Assembly: GCF_004791695.1 (NCBI RefSeq)
Contig: NZ_SRSO01000009.1
Coordinates: 62,001 to 126,000 of the forward strand
From: Flavivirga rizhaonensis
GTDB lineage: Bacteria; Bacteroidota; Bacteroidia; Flavobacteriales; Flavobacteriaceae
DNA length: 64,000 nucleotides
Direction of reading: 5' to 3'
The position numbers were made by a program, and so were the translations under genes. The notes below the pieces were generated by a model that searched no databases, was not told where the DNA came from, and saw only the letters and a program-made list of their open reading frames with translations. Position 1 is the first letter of the stretch, and the number at the start of each line of letters is the position of its first letter. Below, in pieces: positions 28,001-36,774 of the stretch.

Positions 28001-28309
28001 AAATTTAAACTAGGAACTATCGTCGGTAAACGTACCTGGGGAGGCTTGGTAGGTGTTTTAGGATATCCAGAATTTATTGATGGCGGTAGCGTTACTGCTC
28101 CAAACGTGGCTTTTTATACAAAAGATGGATTTAGAGTTGAAAATGAAGGTGTTGCTCCAGATATTGAGATTGAACAATGGCCAGAACAAGTTATAAATGG
28201 TAAAGACCCACAACTTGAAAAAGCTATTGAAGTCGCTTTAAAAGAGTTAAAAGAAAACCCTCCGAAAACTATGGAGCGACCTAACTATCCAATAAAAACA
28301 AAAAATTAA
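25034..28309 (+). CDS. Tricorn-like S41 family peptidase
   Basis: A 1091-aa exported protein with a signal peptide ending ...KSHAQG (~residue 29). Residues ~30-540 are WD40/TolB-like and tricorn beta-propeller repeats (SPDGTKIAFNAQYDG, SPNGKQIAYFSDASGE). A charged Lys/Glu linker covers ~552-586. Residues ~690-760 are the tricorn core domain with the catalytic His in GHHRF (~756). A PDZ domain follows, then the S41 domain with the nucleophile in TAGSGGDYLPW (~978) and the closing GVAPDIEIEQWP. It probably acts as a periplasmic oligopeptidase. It stands alone and ends at a strong terminator. Confidence 0.93.
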   Translation: MKTSIKTSSALSIIFAMTLFSSIKSHAQGTRLLSQPAISDTHIAFIYAEDLWVANKDGSNPKRLTIDEGIESTPIFSPDGTKIAFNAQYDGNTDVFIVPVSGGIPKRLTWHPYNDLVRDFSADGSKVLFASQRNSYNNRHFKLYTISTNGGAVTQLEIPNGFWASYSGNESHIAYTPLYDAFNQWKHYRGGMISRIWIYNTKSHKVEEISKPTGGSNDSTPQWSGDHVYFRSDRDGEFNLYSYNVNTKSINQLTQFKDFSIINLSAGKNDVIFEQAGYLHVYNIASGNATKLNINITTDLLELRPRYVSGNRYIRSGSISPSGVRFVADFRGDIITIPAKKGDPRNITNTPGVHEKYPAWSPNGKQIAYFSDASGEYALHIQNVSNGNTKKVPLTGHGFYANIYWSPDNNKITFVDNGRTLYVLDLTTDKTSKIASDALYTPGVFRELFGDWSADSNWIAYTTITETNFEQVHLYSLIENKSFTLSDGLSNISDPVFDPSGKYLYMIASTDAGPVVNWFDQSNQDMELSNSIYLVTLQKETVSPFAKENDVEEIKEDSPEDDEEKEKENKKKGKKDQKEETETLKIDWDGIQNRIVDIPISSGIYQDLGIAKEGQLYYLSRTPHANTTTLHKYDLKERKDESIMPADYYEIAAKGDKMGYRVHGKIGITDTGKKPEDGLINISNVQVKIDPVAEWKNIFNEAWRVNRDYFYDPGMHGVDWNAMKTKYEVFLPHVACRSDLYRMMGWMFSELAVGHHRFQGRGDRMNNPQRINGGLLGADYEVKNNRYRIKKIYGGLNWNPNMRSPLTEPGVNVNTGDYILAVNGKNVSSKDNLYSFFENTANKITTLKVSSNSNGSNARSVKVTPIRNERSLRNRAWIENNIKKVDKATNGQVAYVYVPNTAGAGHEYFKRYFFPQANKKAIIIDERFNGGGQLADYYIDMLKKPEQAYWNFRYGKDLKSPSASIQGPKVMITDETAGSGGDYLPWLFRKFKLGTIVGKRTWGGLVGVLGYPEFIDGGSVTAPNVAFYTKDGFRVENEGVAPDIEIEQWPEQVINGKDPQLEKAIEVALKELKENPPKTMERPNYPIKTKN

Positions 28310-28317
28310 TTAAAATA

Positions 28318-28353
28318 AAAAGGCGTTTTTAATGTATGTTAAAAACGCCTTTT
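28318..28353. terminator. Terminator after the tricorn-like gene
   Basis: A 15-bp perfect stem (AAAAGGCGTTTTTAA, loop TGTATG) flanked by A-rich sequence on the left and T-rich on the right. It can serve both this gene and the convergent DinB-like gene. Confidence 0.85.
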
Positions 28354-28369
28354 ATCTTTTGTATATAAA

Positions 28370-28927
28370 TTATTCTCTCAATTTCCCAGTAAAAACACTC
28401 ACCTTGGAATTAAAAGGATTTCCTGAAGCACGACGAAGCAGAACTACCTGACCACAATGCCATAAAGCGTCAGCTATCGGCCCGTTAATAATATTCCAGA
28501 ATGGAAATCTGTCATTATCAAATTGAGACACATCATCCATGTTTCTTAAAATATCAGAGGCTTTCTTAAAATTCAATAGGGTCTTCTTTCTTTTTTCTTC
28601 AAATGAAGTTTCTTTATCTTTATTTCTTTCTCCTTTTTCTAATATTGAACTAAGAATAAAGTTAGAAAGTCCTAAAATATGATCAATAGTCTCTGCACTG
28701 GTACGTCCAGTCTCACTAGGCTTATATGCAAGATCTTCGCTACGTAAGTCCTCTGTAGCCCAATAGTAGCGAAATCCCAATCCATCTACCATTCTAGCAG
28801 CCACAGTTCCTGCTGTATAGCTCTCTGGATGATTTGGTATTTCATAATAAGGTAATTTTTCCTCTTCGGATTGTGCCATTACAAATGTTGAAAATAGTAA
28901 GGCAAACATCATAGTAAGTTTTTTCAT
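28370..28927 (-). CDS. Exported DinB-like protein
   Basis: A 185-aa protein whose N-terminus (MKKLTMMFALLFSTFVMAQS) is a signal peptide. The mature part looks like the DinB/YfiT four-helix fold. Possible metal ligands are the His in ETIDHILGL and in ALWHCGQVVLLRR, although the usual second HxxxH histidine is replaced by Gln in HCGQ. Cytoplasmic relatives include thiol-dependent transferases (bacillithiol or mycothiol); this exported form has no assigned role. It is the last gene of a minus-strand trio, 2 bases after the preceding gene. Confidence 0.8.
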   Translation of the reverse strand: MKKLTMMFALLFSTFVMAQSEEEKLPYYEIPNHPESYTAGTVAARMVDGLGFRYYWATEDLRSEDLAYKPSETGRTSAETIDHILGLSNFILSSILEKGERNKDKETSFEEKRKKTLLNFKKASDILRNMDDVSQFDNDRFPFWNIINGPIADALWHCGQVVLLRRASGNPFNSKVSVFTGKLRE

Positions 28928-28929
28928 TT

Positions 28930-29253
28930 TTATTTTGGTTCTAGTGACATTACGTAATCGTAGCTTTCATCTAAATAACGAGATACATTATCTAAATCCT
29001 CCAACATGTTTTCAGGGATCAATACATAGCCTTTCATAACCGCTCCGTAAGATTTATATATGGACGAATTGAATTCTTTTATGTATTTTTCTTGGACTTC
29101 TTTTGAAAATCTAATGCCTATTTCGCAATCTTTATTAAAGAGAGAAAACATATGGCCATTAGCAGAAGTATACGGCATTGTTTTTCCTTTGCGATCAAAT
29201 CTCGAGCACTTCTCAACGAGTTGATCATAAACTTTTAGTTTCTCGTCCCACAT
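28930..29253 (-). CDS. Small TfoX-N-like conserved protein
   Basis: A 107-aa cytoplasmic protein. MPYTSANGHMFSLFNKDCEIGIRFSKE resembles the TfoX N-terminal fold (in TfoX/Sxy, 'F..vs.r.mFGG.glf..g..fal'), but the similarity is weak and no competence role should be assumed. Middle gene of the M28/DinB-like operon (gaps of 10 and 2 bases). Function unknown. Confidence 0.75.
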   Translation of the reverse strand: MWDEKLKVYDQLVEKCSRFDRKGKTMPYTSANGHMFSLFNKDCEIGIRFSKEVQEKYIKEFNSSIYKSYGAVMKGYVLIPENMLEDLDNVSRYLDESYDYVMSLEPK

Positions 29254-29263
29254 AATTTGTATA

Positions 29264-30676
29264 TTATTTTTTTATTTGTTTCTCATTTATAATGGGATTA
29301 ACGCCATATTTATCAAATAAGTAAACTAATGCTGTCATCGTTGCAGCTCCTAACTCTAATTCGCGCTTATTAACAGCATCAAATGTATCATTGCTAGCAT
29401 GGTGATGATCAAAATAACGTTGCGAATCTGGTCTTAACCCTGCTAATACATTGGTTTCTGTTTTAAGAGGTCCGACATCTGCTCCACTGTGTCCTTTCTC
29501 AAAATAATGGATTAAATACGGTTTAAATAACGGTTGCCAACTTAAAACCTGATTAAAACTTGCATCATTACAATCAAAAGAGAATCCTCGCGGTGTAAAA
29601 CCACCTGCGTCACTCTCTAAAGCAAACACATGATTTTCTCCTTTTTGTTTGGCTACTTCTGCATATTTTTTTCCGCCCCTTAATCCATTTTCTTCATTCA
29701 TAAACAGTACAACTCTTATACTTCTTTTTGGTGTTATTCCTGATTCTTTTAATAAGCGCAGCACATCCATAGATTGTACTACACCAGCACCATCATCATG
29801 AGAGCCATCACCTAAATCCCAAGAATCTAAATGTCCGCCAACAATCATATATTCATTTGGAAATTCACTTCCTGTTATTTGCCCAATAACATTATAAGAC
29901 AAGACATCCTTTAGCTGTTTACAGCTTTGTTTAAAATAGAATTTTATTGATTTGTCAAGTTTTAGCATGGTGCTCAATAATTCAGCATCATTAGTGCTTA
30001 TCGCCGCAGACGGTATCCTATCTGTTACAGGTATGTCTCCATAAGTCATGCTTCCCGTATGAGGAAAATCATCTAATCTTAAATTCATAGATCTAACAAT
30101 AACACCAGCAGCTCCGTACTTTGAGGCTTCAATAGCCCCTTTATAACGTTGGTTAACACATCCGCCATAAGCTTCAAATGTATCAATTAAATCAGCCTGC
30201 ATCGGTCTGTTATAAAACACTATTTTGCCTTCAATATTTTCTTTTCCTAGCGTTTCTAATTCCTCAAAGTTTTTAACCTCTACGACATTTGCTTTTAAGC
30301 CAAGTGCAGCAGTCGCAACGGAGCCTCCTAATGCACAAATATTAACAGTTGTCGTTTTTCCTTTCTCAGATTCTATAAATGCATGTTCTTTAAAACCACG
30401 TACCCATTTAGGAACCATGACTGGTTGTAACCAAACTTTATCCAAACCTAATTTATCGAGTTCTTCTTTGGTATAATTAACTGCTTTCTCTGCATTCAAA
30501 GACCCCGATAGGCGTCCTCCTATTTGATTAGACAGGTGATTTAGCCAATCATAGCTTTTACCATTAGTTAAAGCGTTTTTATAGATTTTTTTCAGGACTT
30601 CTGCATCATTTTGAGCGTATGTATTAACTGAAAATATGATCCCTAAAAGGCAAAGCAACAATTTTAATTTACTCAT
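29264..30676 (-). CDS. M28 family zinc aminopeptidase, exported
   Basis: A 470-aa protein with signal peptide MSKLKLLLCLLGIIFSVNTYAQ. Residues ~100-250 carry an inserted PA domain. The di-zinc site is complete by eye: His and Asp in VGGHLDSWDLGDGSHDDGAG (~277-290), the catalytic Glu pair in FMNEENG (~330), Asp in ESDAGG (~355) and His in DHHHASND (~425). It trims N-terminal residues from peptides in the periplasm or outside the cell. First gene of the trio with the TfoX-like and DinB-like genes. Confidence 0.93.
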   Translation of the reverse strand: MSKLKLLLCLLGIIFSVNTYAQNDAEVLKKIYKNALTNGKSYDWLNHLSNQIGGRLSGSLNAEKAVNYTKEELDKLGLDKVWLQPVMVPKWVRGFKEHAFIESEKGKTTTVNICALGGSVATAALGLKANVVEVKNFEELETLGKENIEGKIVFYNRPMQADLIDTFEAYGGCVNQRYKGAIEASKYGAAGVIVRSMNLRLDDFPHTGSMTYGDIPVTDRIPSAAISTNDAELLSTMLKLDKSIKFYFKQSCKQLKDVLSYNVIGQITGSEFPNEYMIVGGHLDSWDLGDGSHDDGAGVVQSMDVLRLLKESGITPKRSIRVVLFMNEENGLRGGKKYAEVAKQKGENHVFALESDAGGFTPRGFSFDCNDASFNQVLSWQPLFKPYLIHYFEKGHSGADVGPLKTETNVLAGLRPDSQRYFDHHHASNDTFDAVNKRELELGAATMTALVYLFDKYGVNPIINEKQIKK

Positions 30677-30765
30677 ATAATATTTTTTAGGTTTAAAGAT
30701 ACTACTTATTAAAAGCTAAAAATCTAAAAGAAATCATAAAACAATTGTTACTTCAAGTAATATGC

Positions 30766-31617
30766 TTACTCGTTGTTTAATTCTTCTTTATACATTTTAA
30801 GATTTGCCTTAATATCATCATCAAGCTCAGGCTCCTGTATATCTTTATATGTACTTAAAACATCATACATTATTTTTGCTACCATGTAACGTGCTGTTGG
30901 TTTGTCATCAGCTGGAATAGTATACCACGGAGCATGCGGTTTAGAGGTTCTGTTTATGGCATCTTCATAACATTCTTGATACTTTTCCCAAAGTTTACGC
31001 TCTTTTAAATCACCAGGAGAAAACTTCCAATTTTTTTCTTGTTTTTCTAAACGACGTAATAGCCTGTTTTTCTGTTCTTCTTTGGAGAGGTTTAAGAAAA
31101 ACTTAAAAATGATGGTCCCACTTTCTGCTATATACTTCTCAAAATTATTAATTTGCTCGAAACGTTTGTCCCAAAAAGCATCATCAATATCATCAATAGA
31201 ATTTACTGTTGGAATATTTTCTCCTAAAATATAACCAGGGTGCACTCTTGTTACTAATACATTTTCATAGTGAGTTCTGTTAAAGACACCAAATTTACCA
31301 CGAGCAGGTAGAGCTATATAATGCCTCCAAATATAATCATGTTTAAGTTCTAATTGTGTAGGAACTTTAAAGCTATGAACCACAACGCCACGTGCGTTGA
31401 AATCTTTAAAGACTTCACGTATTAAACTGTCCTTACCCGAGGTATCCATACCTTGTAAACATACTAAAACTGCATATTTACCGTGTGCATAAAGCGTATC
31501 TTGAAGTTTACCTAATTTTTTTCTAACACTTTTTAATTCTTTTTCAGCATTATCAATTACAGCTCTAGTTTCAGAATTTTTTAACGATATGTTTGTAGTT
31601 ACTTTGTAATTGTCCAT
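30766..31617 (-). CDS. ppk2: Polyphosphate kinase 2 family protein
   Basis: A 283-aa cytoplasmic enzyme of the PPK2 family, which uses polyphosphate to phosphorylate nucleotides. Walker A GMDTSGKDS is at ~56-64, the Walker B/lid region FNRTHYENVLVTRVHPG near ~128-145, and the conserved ...LRRLEKQEKNWKFSPGDLKER... lies in the C-terminal part. The one-domain length fits class I or class III enzymes; whether AMP, ADP or GDP is preferred is not readable here. Monocistronic and divergent from the flavodoxin-like gene. Confidence 0.93.
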   Translation of the reverse strand: MDNYKVTTNISLKNSETRAVIDNAEKELKSVRKKLGKLQDTLYAHGKYAVLVCLQGMDTSGKDSLIREVFKDFNARGVVVHSFKVPTQLELKHDYIWRHYIALPARGKFGVFNRTHYENVLVTRVHPGYILGENIPTVNSIDDIDDAFWDKRFEQINNFEKYIAESGTIIFKFFLNLSKEEQKNRLLRRLEKQEKNWKFSPGDLKERKLWEKYQECYEDAINRTSKPHAPWYTIPADDKPTARYMVAKIMYDVLSTYKDIQEPELDDDIKANLKMYKEELNNE

Positions 31618-31750
31618 TTTTAAAATTTTATATGGATTAAATATATAAAATGCAATCGATTATATCATATTAACTATTAATTGTTTCTATTGAAAACTGT
31701 TAAACGGGCTCCTTTAAAATTGTTATTTTGATTATATATTTTTAATAATT

Positions 31751-32266
31751 ATGAAAAAAAGCGTCATAATACAAGCAAGTTCCAGAAGCCACGGAGACAC
31801 TAATAAAATAGTTAATTACATAGCTAAAAATAACGATATGGACGTTATTGATTTAAGAACAAAAAACATTGGTCATTATGATTATGAGTATAAAAATAAA
31901 GGCGATGATTTTTTAGGTTTAATAACACATATTATTGAAACCTATGACACCATAATTTTTGCTACACCTGTTTACTGGTATAGTATGAGTGGTATTTTAA
32001 AAGTATTTTTTGATAGAATTTCCGATTTAATACGAGTACATAAAGACACTGGAAGAAAATTACGTGGTAAAAATATGACCATGATTAGTAGTAGTAATTC
32101 TGATGACTTAAAAGAAGGGTTTTCTATGCCATTTGTAGAATCTGCAAACTACTTGGGTATGAATTATTTAGGAGATATTCACGTATACATTGAAAATGAT
32201 TTTATCAATAATGAAGTAAAACTTAAAATAGATACGTTTATAGAAACCATAAATAATACCATATAA
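31751..32266 (+). CDS. NAD(P)H-dependent FMN reductase-like flavoprotein
   Basis: A 171-aa flavodoxin-fold protein. The N-terminal loop ASSRSHGDTNKI binds FMN phosphate, and the conserved ATPVYWYSMSGILKVFFDR is the flavin-contacting segment of the NADPH-dependent FMN reductase / WrbA-like group. Probably a cytoplasmic quinone or azo reductase. Single gene with no partner nearby. Confidence 0.88.
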   Translation: MKKSVIIQASSRSHGDTNKIVNYIAKNNDMDVIDLRTKNIGHYDYEYKNKGDDFLGLITHIIETYDTIIFATPVYWYSMSGILKVFFDRISDLIRVHKDTGRKLRGKNMTMISSSNSDDLKEGFSMPFVESANYLGMNYLGDIHVYIENDFINNEVKLKIDTFIETINNTI

Positions 32267-32425
32267 ACAATTTTATAAATTTCAATTTTGAAATCTTAAT
32301 CTTACAAAAAATTCGTTTAAATGCATTTTATCGTATTAAATTTATATTATAACGGTAAAATTCATTGTTTTTTATAATGTTTTTAATACATTGCAACCCC
32401 TATTTATCGTATAAAACCAAATGTT

Positions 32426-33196
32426 ATGAAAAATTATTACTTTATACTATTTATAATCACGTCGTTTGTTGTTAACGGACAGGGTGATTGTGACTATGCC
32501 AATTCATATCTAGTTAGTGCCTACTCACATGTTAAGGATTCTTATGATTCCAATAATATAAATCATTTACAATATTATGCTAACAGGTCTTTAGAATCTT
32601 TTAAACTTGCTAAAAAGGAGTTTACTAATTGTAATTGTAAAGCTGCATTAGAACTTACAGATAAATGTATAGAATTATTAGCAAAGGTAGATACTGCTGA
32701 AACTTTTGAAAATGGTCGTTTTTTTGTAAAGCGTGCTAGAGATTACAGTAAAAACAGTGTTATAGAAATTGATAAATGTTCTGCTGCTATTCCTTCTAAT
32801 GAAGATAATGGAGATCTTGCTGTGGCTCAAGTCCAAGGAGGTGATGACCTTACCGACTTACAAAACGAACAGTTAAGACTAAAACAGCAACAAGAAGCTT
32901 TAAAGCTTAAAGAACAGCAAATCAAAATGAAACTAGCTGAGCAAAAAGAAAAAGAATTACTAATAAAGAAGAAAAAATTAATCCTTTCTTACGAAAATGC
33001 TATTTCATCAAACATTAATACTTACAACGAAACCTTAAATATTTGCGGATGTATCAATTACAAACCTTTTAGGGATAATAAATCTTTAGAAGATATGACA
33101 GAAAAAAATATTGAAGAAGTGAAAGCACATTACATGATTCGCATTAAAACTATGGCTTCTGAATACGTATCATTAATAAATGATTGCGAAGAATAA
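32426..33196 (+). CDS. Secreted/periplasmic coiled-coil protein of unknown function
   Basis: A 256-aa protein with signal peptide MKNYYFILFIITSFVVNGQG. The N-terminal half is helical and Cys-rich (CDYAN, FTNCNCKAAL, DKCIEL, IDKCSAA). Residues ~145-190 form a Gln/Lys/Glu coiled coil (LRLKQQQEALKLKEQQIK), and the last ~60 residues contain two more Cys in NICGCIN. The even number of Cys in an exported protein suggests disulphides. No family recognised. Followed by a terminator. Confidence 0.8.
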   Translation: MKNYYFILFIITSFVVNGQGDCDYANSYLVSAYSHVKDSYDSNNINHLQYYANRSLESFKLAKKEFTNCNCKAALELTDKCIELLAKVDTAETFENGRFFVKRARDYSKNSVIEIDKCSAAIPSNEDNGDLAVAQVQGGDDLTDLQNEQLRLKQQQEALKLKEQQIKMKLAEQKEKELLIKKKKLILSYENAISSNINTYNETLNICGCINYKPFRDNKSLEDMTEKNIEEVKAHYMIRIKTMASEYVSLINDCEE

Positions 33197-33210
33197 GTAA
33201 AATCAAATTC

Positions 33211-33253
33211 AAAAAAATAGGCTATTTAAATTATTTAGATAGCCTATTTTTTT
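33211..33253. terminator. Bidirectional terminator, 15-bp stem
   Basis: Arms 33211-33225 (AAAAAAATAGGCTAT) and 33239-33253 are exact complements around a 13-base AT-rich loop. It lies between convergent genes and can stop transcription from both. Confidence 0.88.
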
Positions 33254-33270
33254 ATAAATAATTCTATTAT

Positions 33271-34434
33271 TTACTTAGAAGCAAATAATTTAACATCTTC
33301 TTCACTTACTTCTTTACCTCCAAGAATAATTAAACGCTCAACAACATTACGTAATTCTCTTATATTTCCTGTCCAATCGTAATCCTGTAATAATTTAATA
33401 GCTTTATCTGAAAACGATTTTTTAGCTGTTCCCTGTTCGCTAGCAATCTTTTTTGTAAAATGATTTACTAATAAAGGAATATCATCTCGCCTATCATTTA
33501 AAGCCGGAACTTTAATTAATATAACAGCTAGTCTGTGATATAAATCTTCACGAAATCTTCCTTCAGCTATTTCTTTTTTTAAATCTTTATTAGTTGCTGC
33601 TACCACACGAACATTCACTTTTATATCCTTATCGCTCCCTACGCGTTGAATACGACTTTCTTGTAAAGCTCTAAGTACCTTAGCTTGAGCAGGTAAACTC
33701 ATATCTCCAATTTCATCTAAAAAGATAGTCCCTCCATTTGCTGCTTCAAATTTACCAGCTCTGTCTTTAACGGCACTTGTAAAAGCGCCTTTAACATGAC
33801 CAAATAGCTCACTTTCTATAAGTTCGCTAGGTATTGCAGCACAATTAACCTCAATCATAGCACCTTTAGATCTGTCACTTTTTTGATGTAACCAATGTGC
33901 TACCAACTCCTTTCCTGTTCCATTAGGTCCAGTAACTAAGACACGGGCATCGGTCTGTGCCACTTTTTCAATGATATTTTTTATATGAGAAATCGCTTCA
34001 CTTTCTCCAATCATCTCAAAGTTCTTGCTTACTTTCTTTTTAAGAAGTTTGTTTTCAACCACCAATTCTTTTTTATCTAAAGCATTACGAACTGTATTTA
34101 ACAATCTGTTTAAATCTGGTGGTTTCGATATATAATCAAAAGCCCCTAAACGCATGGTATTAACAGCTGTGTCTAAGTCTCCATGCCCAGAAATCATAAC
34201 AATAGGTGTTTCAGGTTTAATCTTTTTTACAGCTTCTAAAACTTCAACACCATCCATTTTTGGCATTTTAATGTCGCAAAGCACTAAATCGAAATCATCA
34301 CTTTTTATTTTTTCAATTCCCAATAAACCATCTTCAGCTTCTTCTACCTCATAGGTATCATTTTCTTCTGAAAGAATTTTAACTAGTACACGTCTAATCG
34401 CTGCTTCGTCTTCTATTACTAATATTTTCGGCAT
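33271..34434 (-). CDS. NtrC-type response regulator lacking a DNA-binding domain
   Basis: A 387-aa protein from the ATG complement at 34432-34434 (the longer frame to 34482 adds 16 unconserved residues). Receiver domain 1-118 has phosphoacceptor D54 (LVLCDIKMPKMDG). The AAA+ sigma-54 activation domain ~140-370 has Walker A GPNGTGKE (169-176), a GAFTGA variant GAFTSA (216-221), Walker B GGTIFLDEIGDM and the arginine-finger region. It ends ...EVSEEDVKLFASK with no Fis-type helix-turn-helix. It lies 84 bases after mscS on the same strand. No sensor kinase is adjacent. Confidence 0.93.
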   Translation of the reverse strand: MPKILVIEDEAAIRRVLVKILSEENDTYEVEEAEDGLLGIEKIKSDDFDLVLCDIKMPKMDGVEVLEAVKKIKPETPIVMISGHGDLDTAVNTMRLGAFDYISKPPDLNRLLNTVRNALDKKELVVENKLLKKKVSKNFEMIGESEAISHIKNIIEKVAQTDARVLVTGPNGTGKELVAHWLHQKSDRSKGAMIEVNCAAIPSELIESELFGHVKGAFTSAVKDRAGKFEAANGGTIFLDEIGDMSLPAQAKVLRALQESRIQRVGSDKDIKVNVRVVAATNKDLKKEIAEGRFREDLYHRLAVILIKVPALNDRRDDIPLLVNHFTKKIASEQGTAKKSFSDKAIKLLQDYDWTGNIRELRNVVERLIILGGKEVSEEDVKLFASK

Positions 34435-34518
34435 TTTCTTTAAGTTTAAAAGAATATAGATGGGAATATACACCATCCACACTCAAATTTTATATATTTT
34501 TTAAATCTTTCTCATTTT

Positions 34519-35454
34519 CTATAGCTCTTTTTGCTGAGAAATGACATGTATATCTCTTTGGGGGAACGGAATAGTTATATTATTTTCCCTGAATATTTTA
34601 TCGATCGAAAATCTTAAATCACTTTTCGGAATAGCGGCTTGAAAACTATCATTAATAGTAACAATTAATTTAAAATTGAGTGAACTGTCTGCAAAATCTG
34701 TAAAAAGAACTAGAGGCTCAGGATACTTTAAAACATTTTTATTTTCTGAAGCTACTTGTAAAAGTAAATTTTTTACAAGTTCCACATCACTACCATAAGC
34801 TACGCCAACTTCTACACTTTCTCTTGTAATGGTTCCATTTTGTGTCCAGTTATACAAACTATTGGTTAAATATAAATGGTTGGGAATCACTAATACTTTA
34901 TTATCAATAGTCACTGCTCTTGTTGTTCGAAGTTTAATCTCTTCAACCCGTCCAACTTTACCTTCTAACTCAATAATATCCCCTACGTGTACAGATTGAT
35001 CAATAAGGATAAAAACACCTGAAATAATATCTTGAAATAATGTTTGTAATGCTAAACCAACGCCTATTAATAAAGCGGCAGATGCAGCAAAAATAGCTGT
35101 AACATTAACACCTATTGAATCAAAAACAATAAGCATGACGATGATATAAATGATCCACCTAGCAAAAGAAAAAACGGAATTAAATTTTGCTTTATCTTCA
35201 ACCGGCATTTTTCTGGTTACCAATTTTTTAACCCATCTTAAAAGATACGTAGTAATAATAATAACTGCTGCTACGAGTAATACATATTTTACCCTAAGAA
35301 CAATATCATGCACATCATCCCCAGTACCATATGTAAAATCTATAATCTTGAATTCCAGAAAGTCAACTACCTTTTCCCATGCAGAGCTTTTTGTAATAAC
35401 ATCTCCTATTTCTTCTACACTTTCTTCTATTTTATTAGTTACTTCTTCTTGCAT
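34519..35454 (-). CDS. MscS-family mechanosensitive channel
   Basis: A 311-aa inner-membrane protein. After a ~60-residue soluble N-terminus come three membrane segments (~67-88, ~105-125, ~128-165). The last is the pore helix AASAALLIGVGLALQTLFQDIISG, followed by the beta domain VHVGDIIELEGKVGRVEEIKLRTT and IPNHLYL, the MscS hallmark. It releases osmolytes during osmotic downshock. The gene is 1 base from the end of the upstream ABC permease, so it belongs to the same operon. Confidence 0.93.
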   Translation of the reverse strand: MQEEVTNKIEESVEEIGDVITKSSAWEKVVDFLEFKIIDFTYGTGDDVHDIVLRVKYVLLVAAVIIITTYLLRWVKKLVTRKMPVEDKAKFNSVFSFARWIIYIIVMLIVFDSIGVNVTAIFAASAALLIGVGLALQTLFQDIISGVFILIDQSVHVGDIIELEGKVGRVEEIKLRTTRAVTIDNKVLVIPNHLYLTNSLYNWTQNGTITRESVEVGVAYGSDVELVKNLLLQVASENKNVLKYPEPLVLFTDFADSSLNFKLIVTINDSFQAAIPKSDLRFSIDKIFRENNITIPFPQRDIHVISQQKEL

Positions 35455-35455
35455 C

Positions 35456-36769
35456 TTAGTATTTAATCCATTTTATCAATTCTTTATAACTTGGTTTTTT
35501 ACCATACATTAAAATACCTACGCGATAAATTTTTGCTGCAAACCAGACTGTAAACATAAATGTACCAACCAATAGCAATAATGACACCAATTGTTGCCAT
35601 AGAGGTACTCCAAAAGGAATCCGCATAAGCATAACCACAGGAGATGTTAATGGTATAAAAGAAAATACCGTAGATACTGTGCCATGTGGGTCTTCAATTA
35701 CTGTAAAGATACCAATATAAACTGCCAAAATTAAAGGCATCATAATTGGTAATAAAAACTGCTGGGTATCCGTTTCGTTATCTACTGCTGCTCCGATTGC
35801 TGCATAGAGCGAGCTGTATAACAAATATCCTCCTATAAAGAACAATATAAAGGCTATTATAAGGTTCATTAATGGTAAATTTTGCAGTGCTGTTTTAAAA
35901 GATTCAAAATAAAAATTAAAACCAGAGCCTTCTGATGCTAATTGTATTAGTTCTTGTTGAGGTCCTGCTGAATCAAATAGGTTGATACCGATAACTAATG
36001 AAACGACAGTCATTAAAAGACCTCCAAAAATCATCCAAATAACAAATTGTGTAATTCCTGCCAAAGAGGTACCAATTATTTTTCCTAGCATTAATTGTAC
36101 AGGTTTTACAGATGAAATAATAATTTCAATAATTCTACTAGTTTTTTCCTCAATAACACTCCTCATAATCATATTACCGTAAATAATAATAAACATGAAT
36201 AATAAATACCCTGCAGCAATACCGAAACCAAGTCTTGCAAAACTATCCAGTTTTGATGTTTTCTCACCCTCAAAACTTTCCTGAGCTATATCTATTTTTA
36301 TTTTAGAAGCATTAATTAAATCAACATCTATACCTTGCTGTTGTAGTTTTATATTTGTGAACGTCTTTTCTAACTTACTTTCTAAACTAGAAATTAATGT
36401 AAGCGAAGGTGTTTCTTCTGAATAAAATTTAATATGCATTGAAGCGGATTCTACAGAATCAAGCTTCCCCACATGTAGTAGTCCATAAGAGGCGGTTTCC
36501 TCTGATATATTTTTAGCATCTTCTAAAGATATGTTCTCTAGAATGTGATAGGTTGTTTTTTCTGAATTTTTGAAAATGTCTTGTACAAGTCCTGATTCAT
36601 CTAAAACAGAAATCGTACGCACTTTATCATTATTTAATTGTGATAAATAAGCAACAACTGCAACCAGTGCTATCATTATAATTGGACTTAAAATAGTCAT
36701 CACTATAAATGATTTATTTTTAACCTTCGTTAAATATTCACGCTTAATTATGAGAGATAAATGGTTCAT
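35456..36769 (-). CDS. ABC-2 transporter permease (NatB-like)
   Basis: A 437-aa membrane protein. An N-terminal membrane anchor (~20-42) is followed by a ~140-residue periplasmic domain, then about five or six helices, including GYLLFMFIIIYGNMIMRSVIEEKTSRIIEII, the cytoplasmic motif of NatB/YhaP permeases, and a Gly-rich SSLYAAIGAAVDNETDTQQ loop. It pairs with the ATPase ending 5 bases upstream. Related systems export sodium or lipids; the substrate here is open. Confidence 0.9.
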   Translation of the reverse strand: MNHLSLIIKREYLTKVKNKSFIVMTILSPIIMIALVAVVAYLSQLNNDKVRTISVLDESGLVQDIFKNSEKTTYHILENISLEDAKNISEETASYGLLHVGKLDSVESASMHIKFYSEETPSLTLISSLESKLEKTFTNIKLQQQGIDVDLINASKIKIDIAQESFEGEKTSKLDSFARLGFGIAAGYLLFMFIIIYGNMIMRSVIEEKTSRIIEIIISSVKPVQLMLGKIIGTSLAGITQFVIWMIFGGLLMTVVSLVIGINLFDSAGPQQELIQLASEGSGFNFYFESFKTALQNLPLMNLIIAFILFFIGGYLLYSSLYAAIGAAVDNETDTQQFLLPIMMPLILAVYIGIFTVIEDPHGTVSTVFSFIPLTSPVVMLMRIPFGVPLWQQLVSLLLLVGTFMFTVWFAAKIYRVGILMYGKKPSYKELIKWIKY

Positions 36770-36774
36770 ACAAA

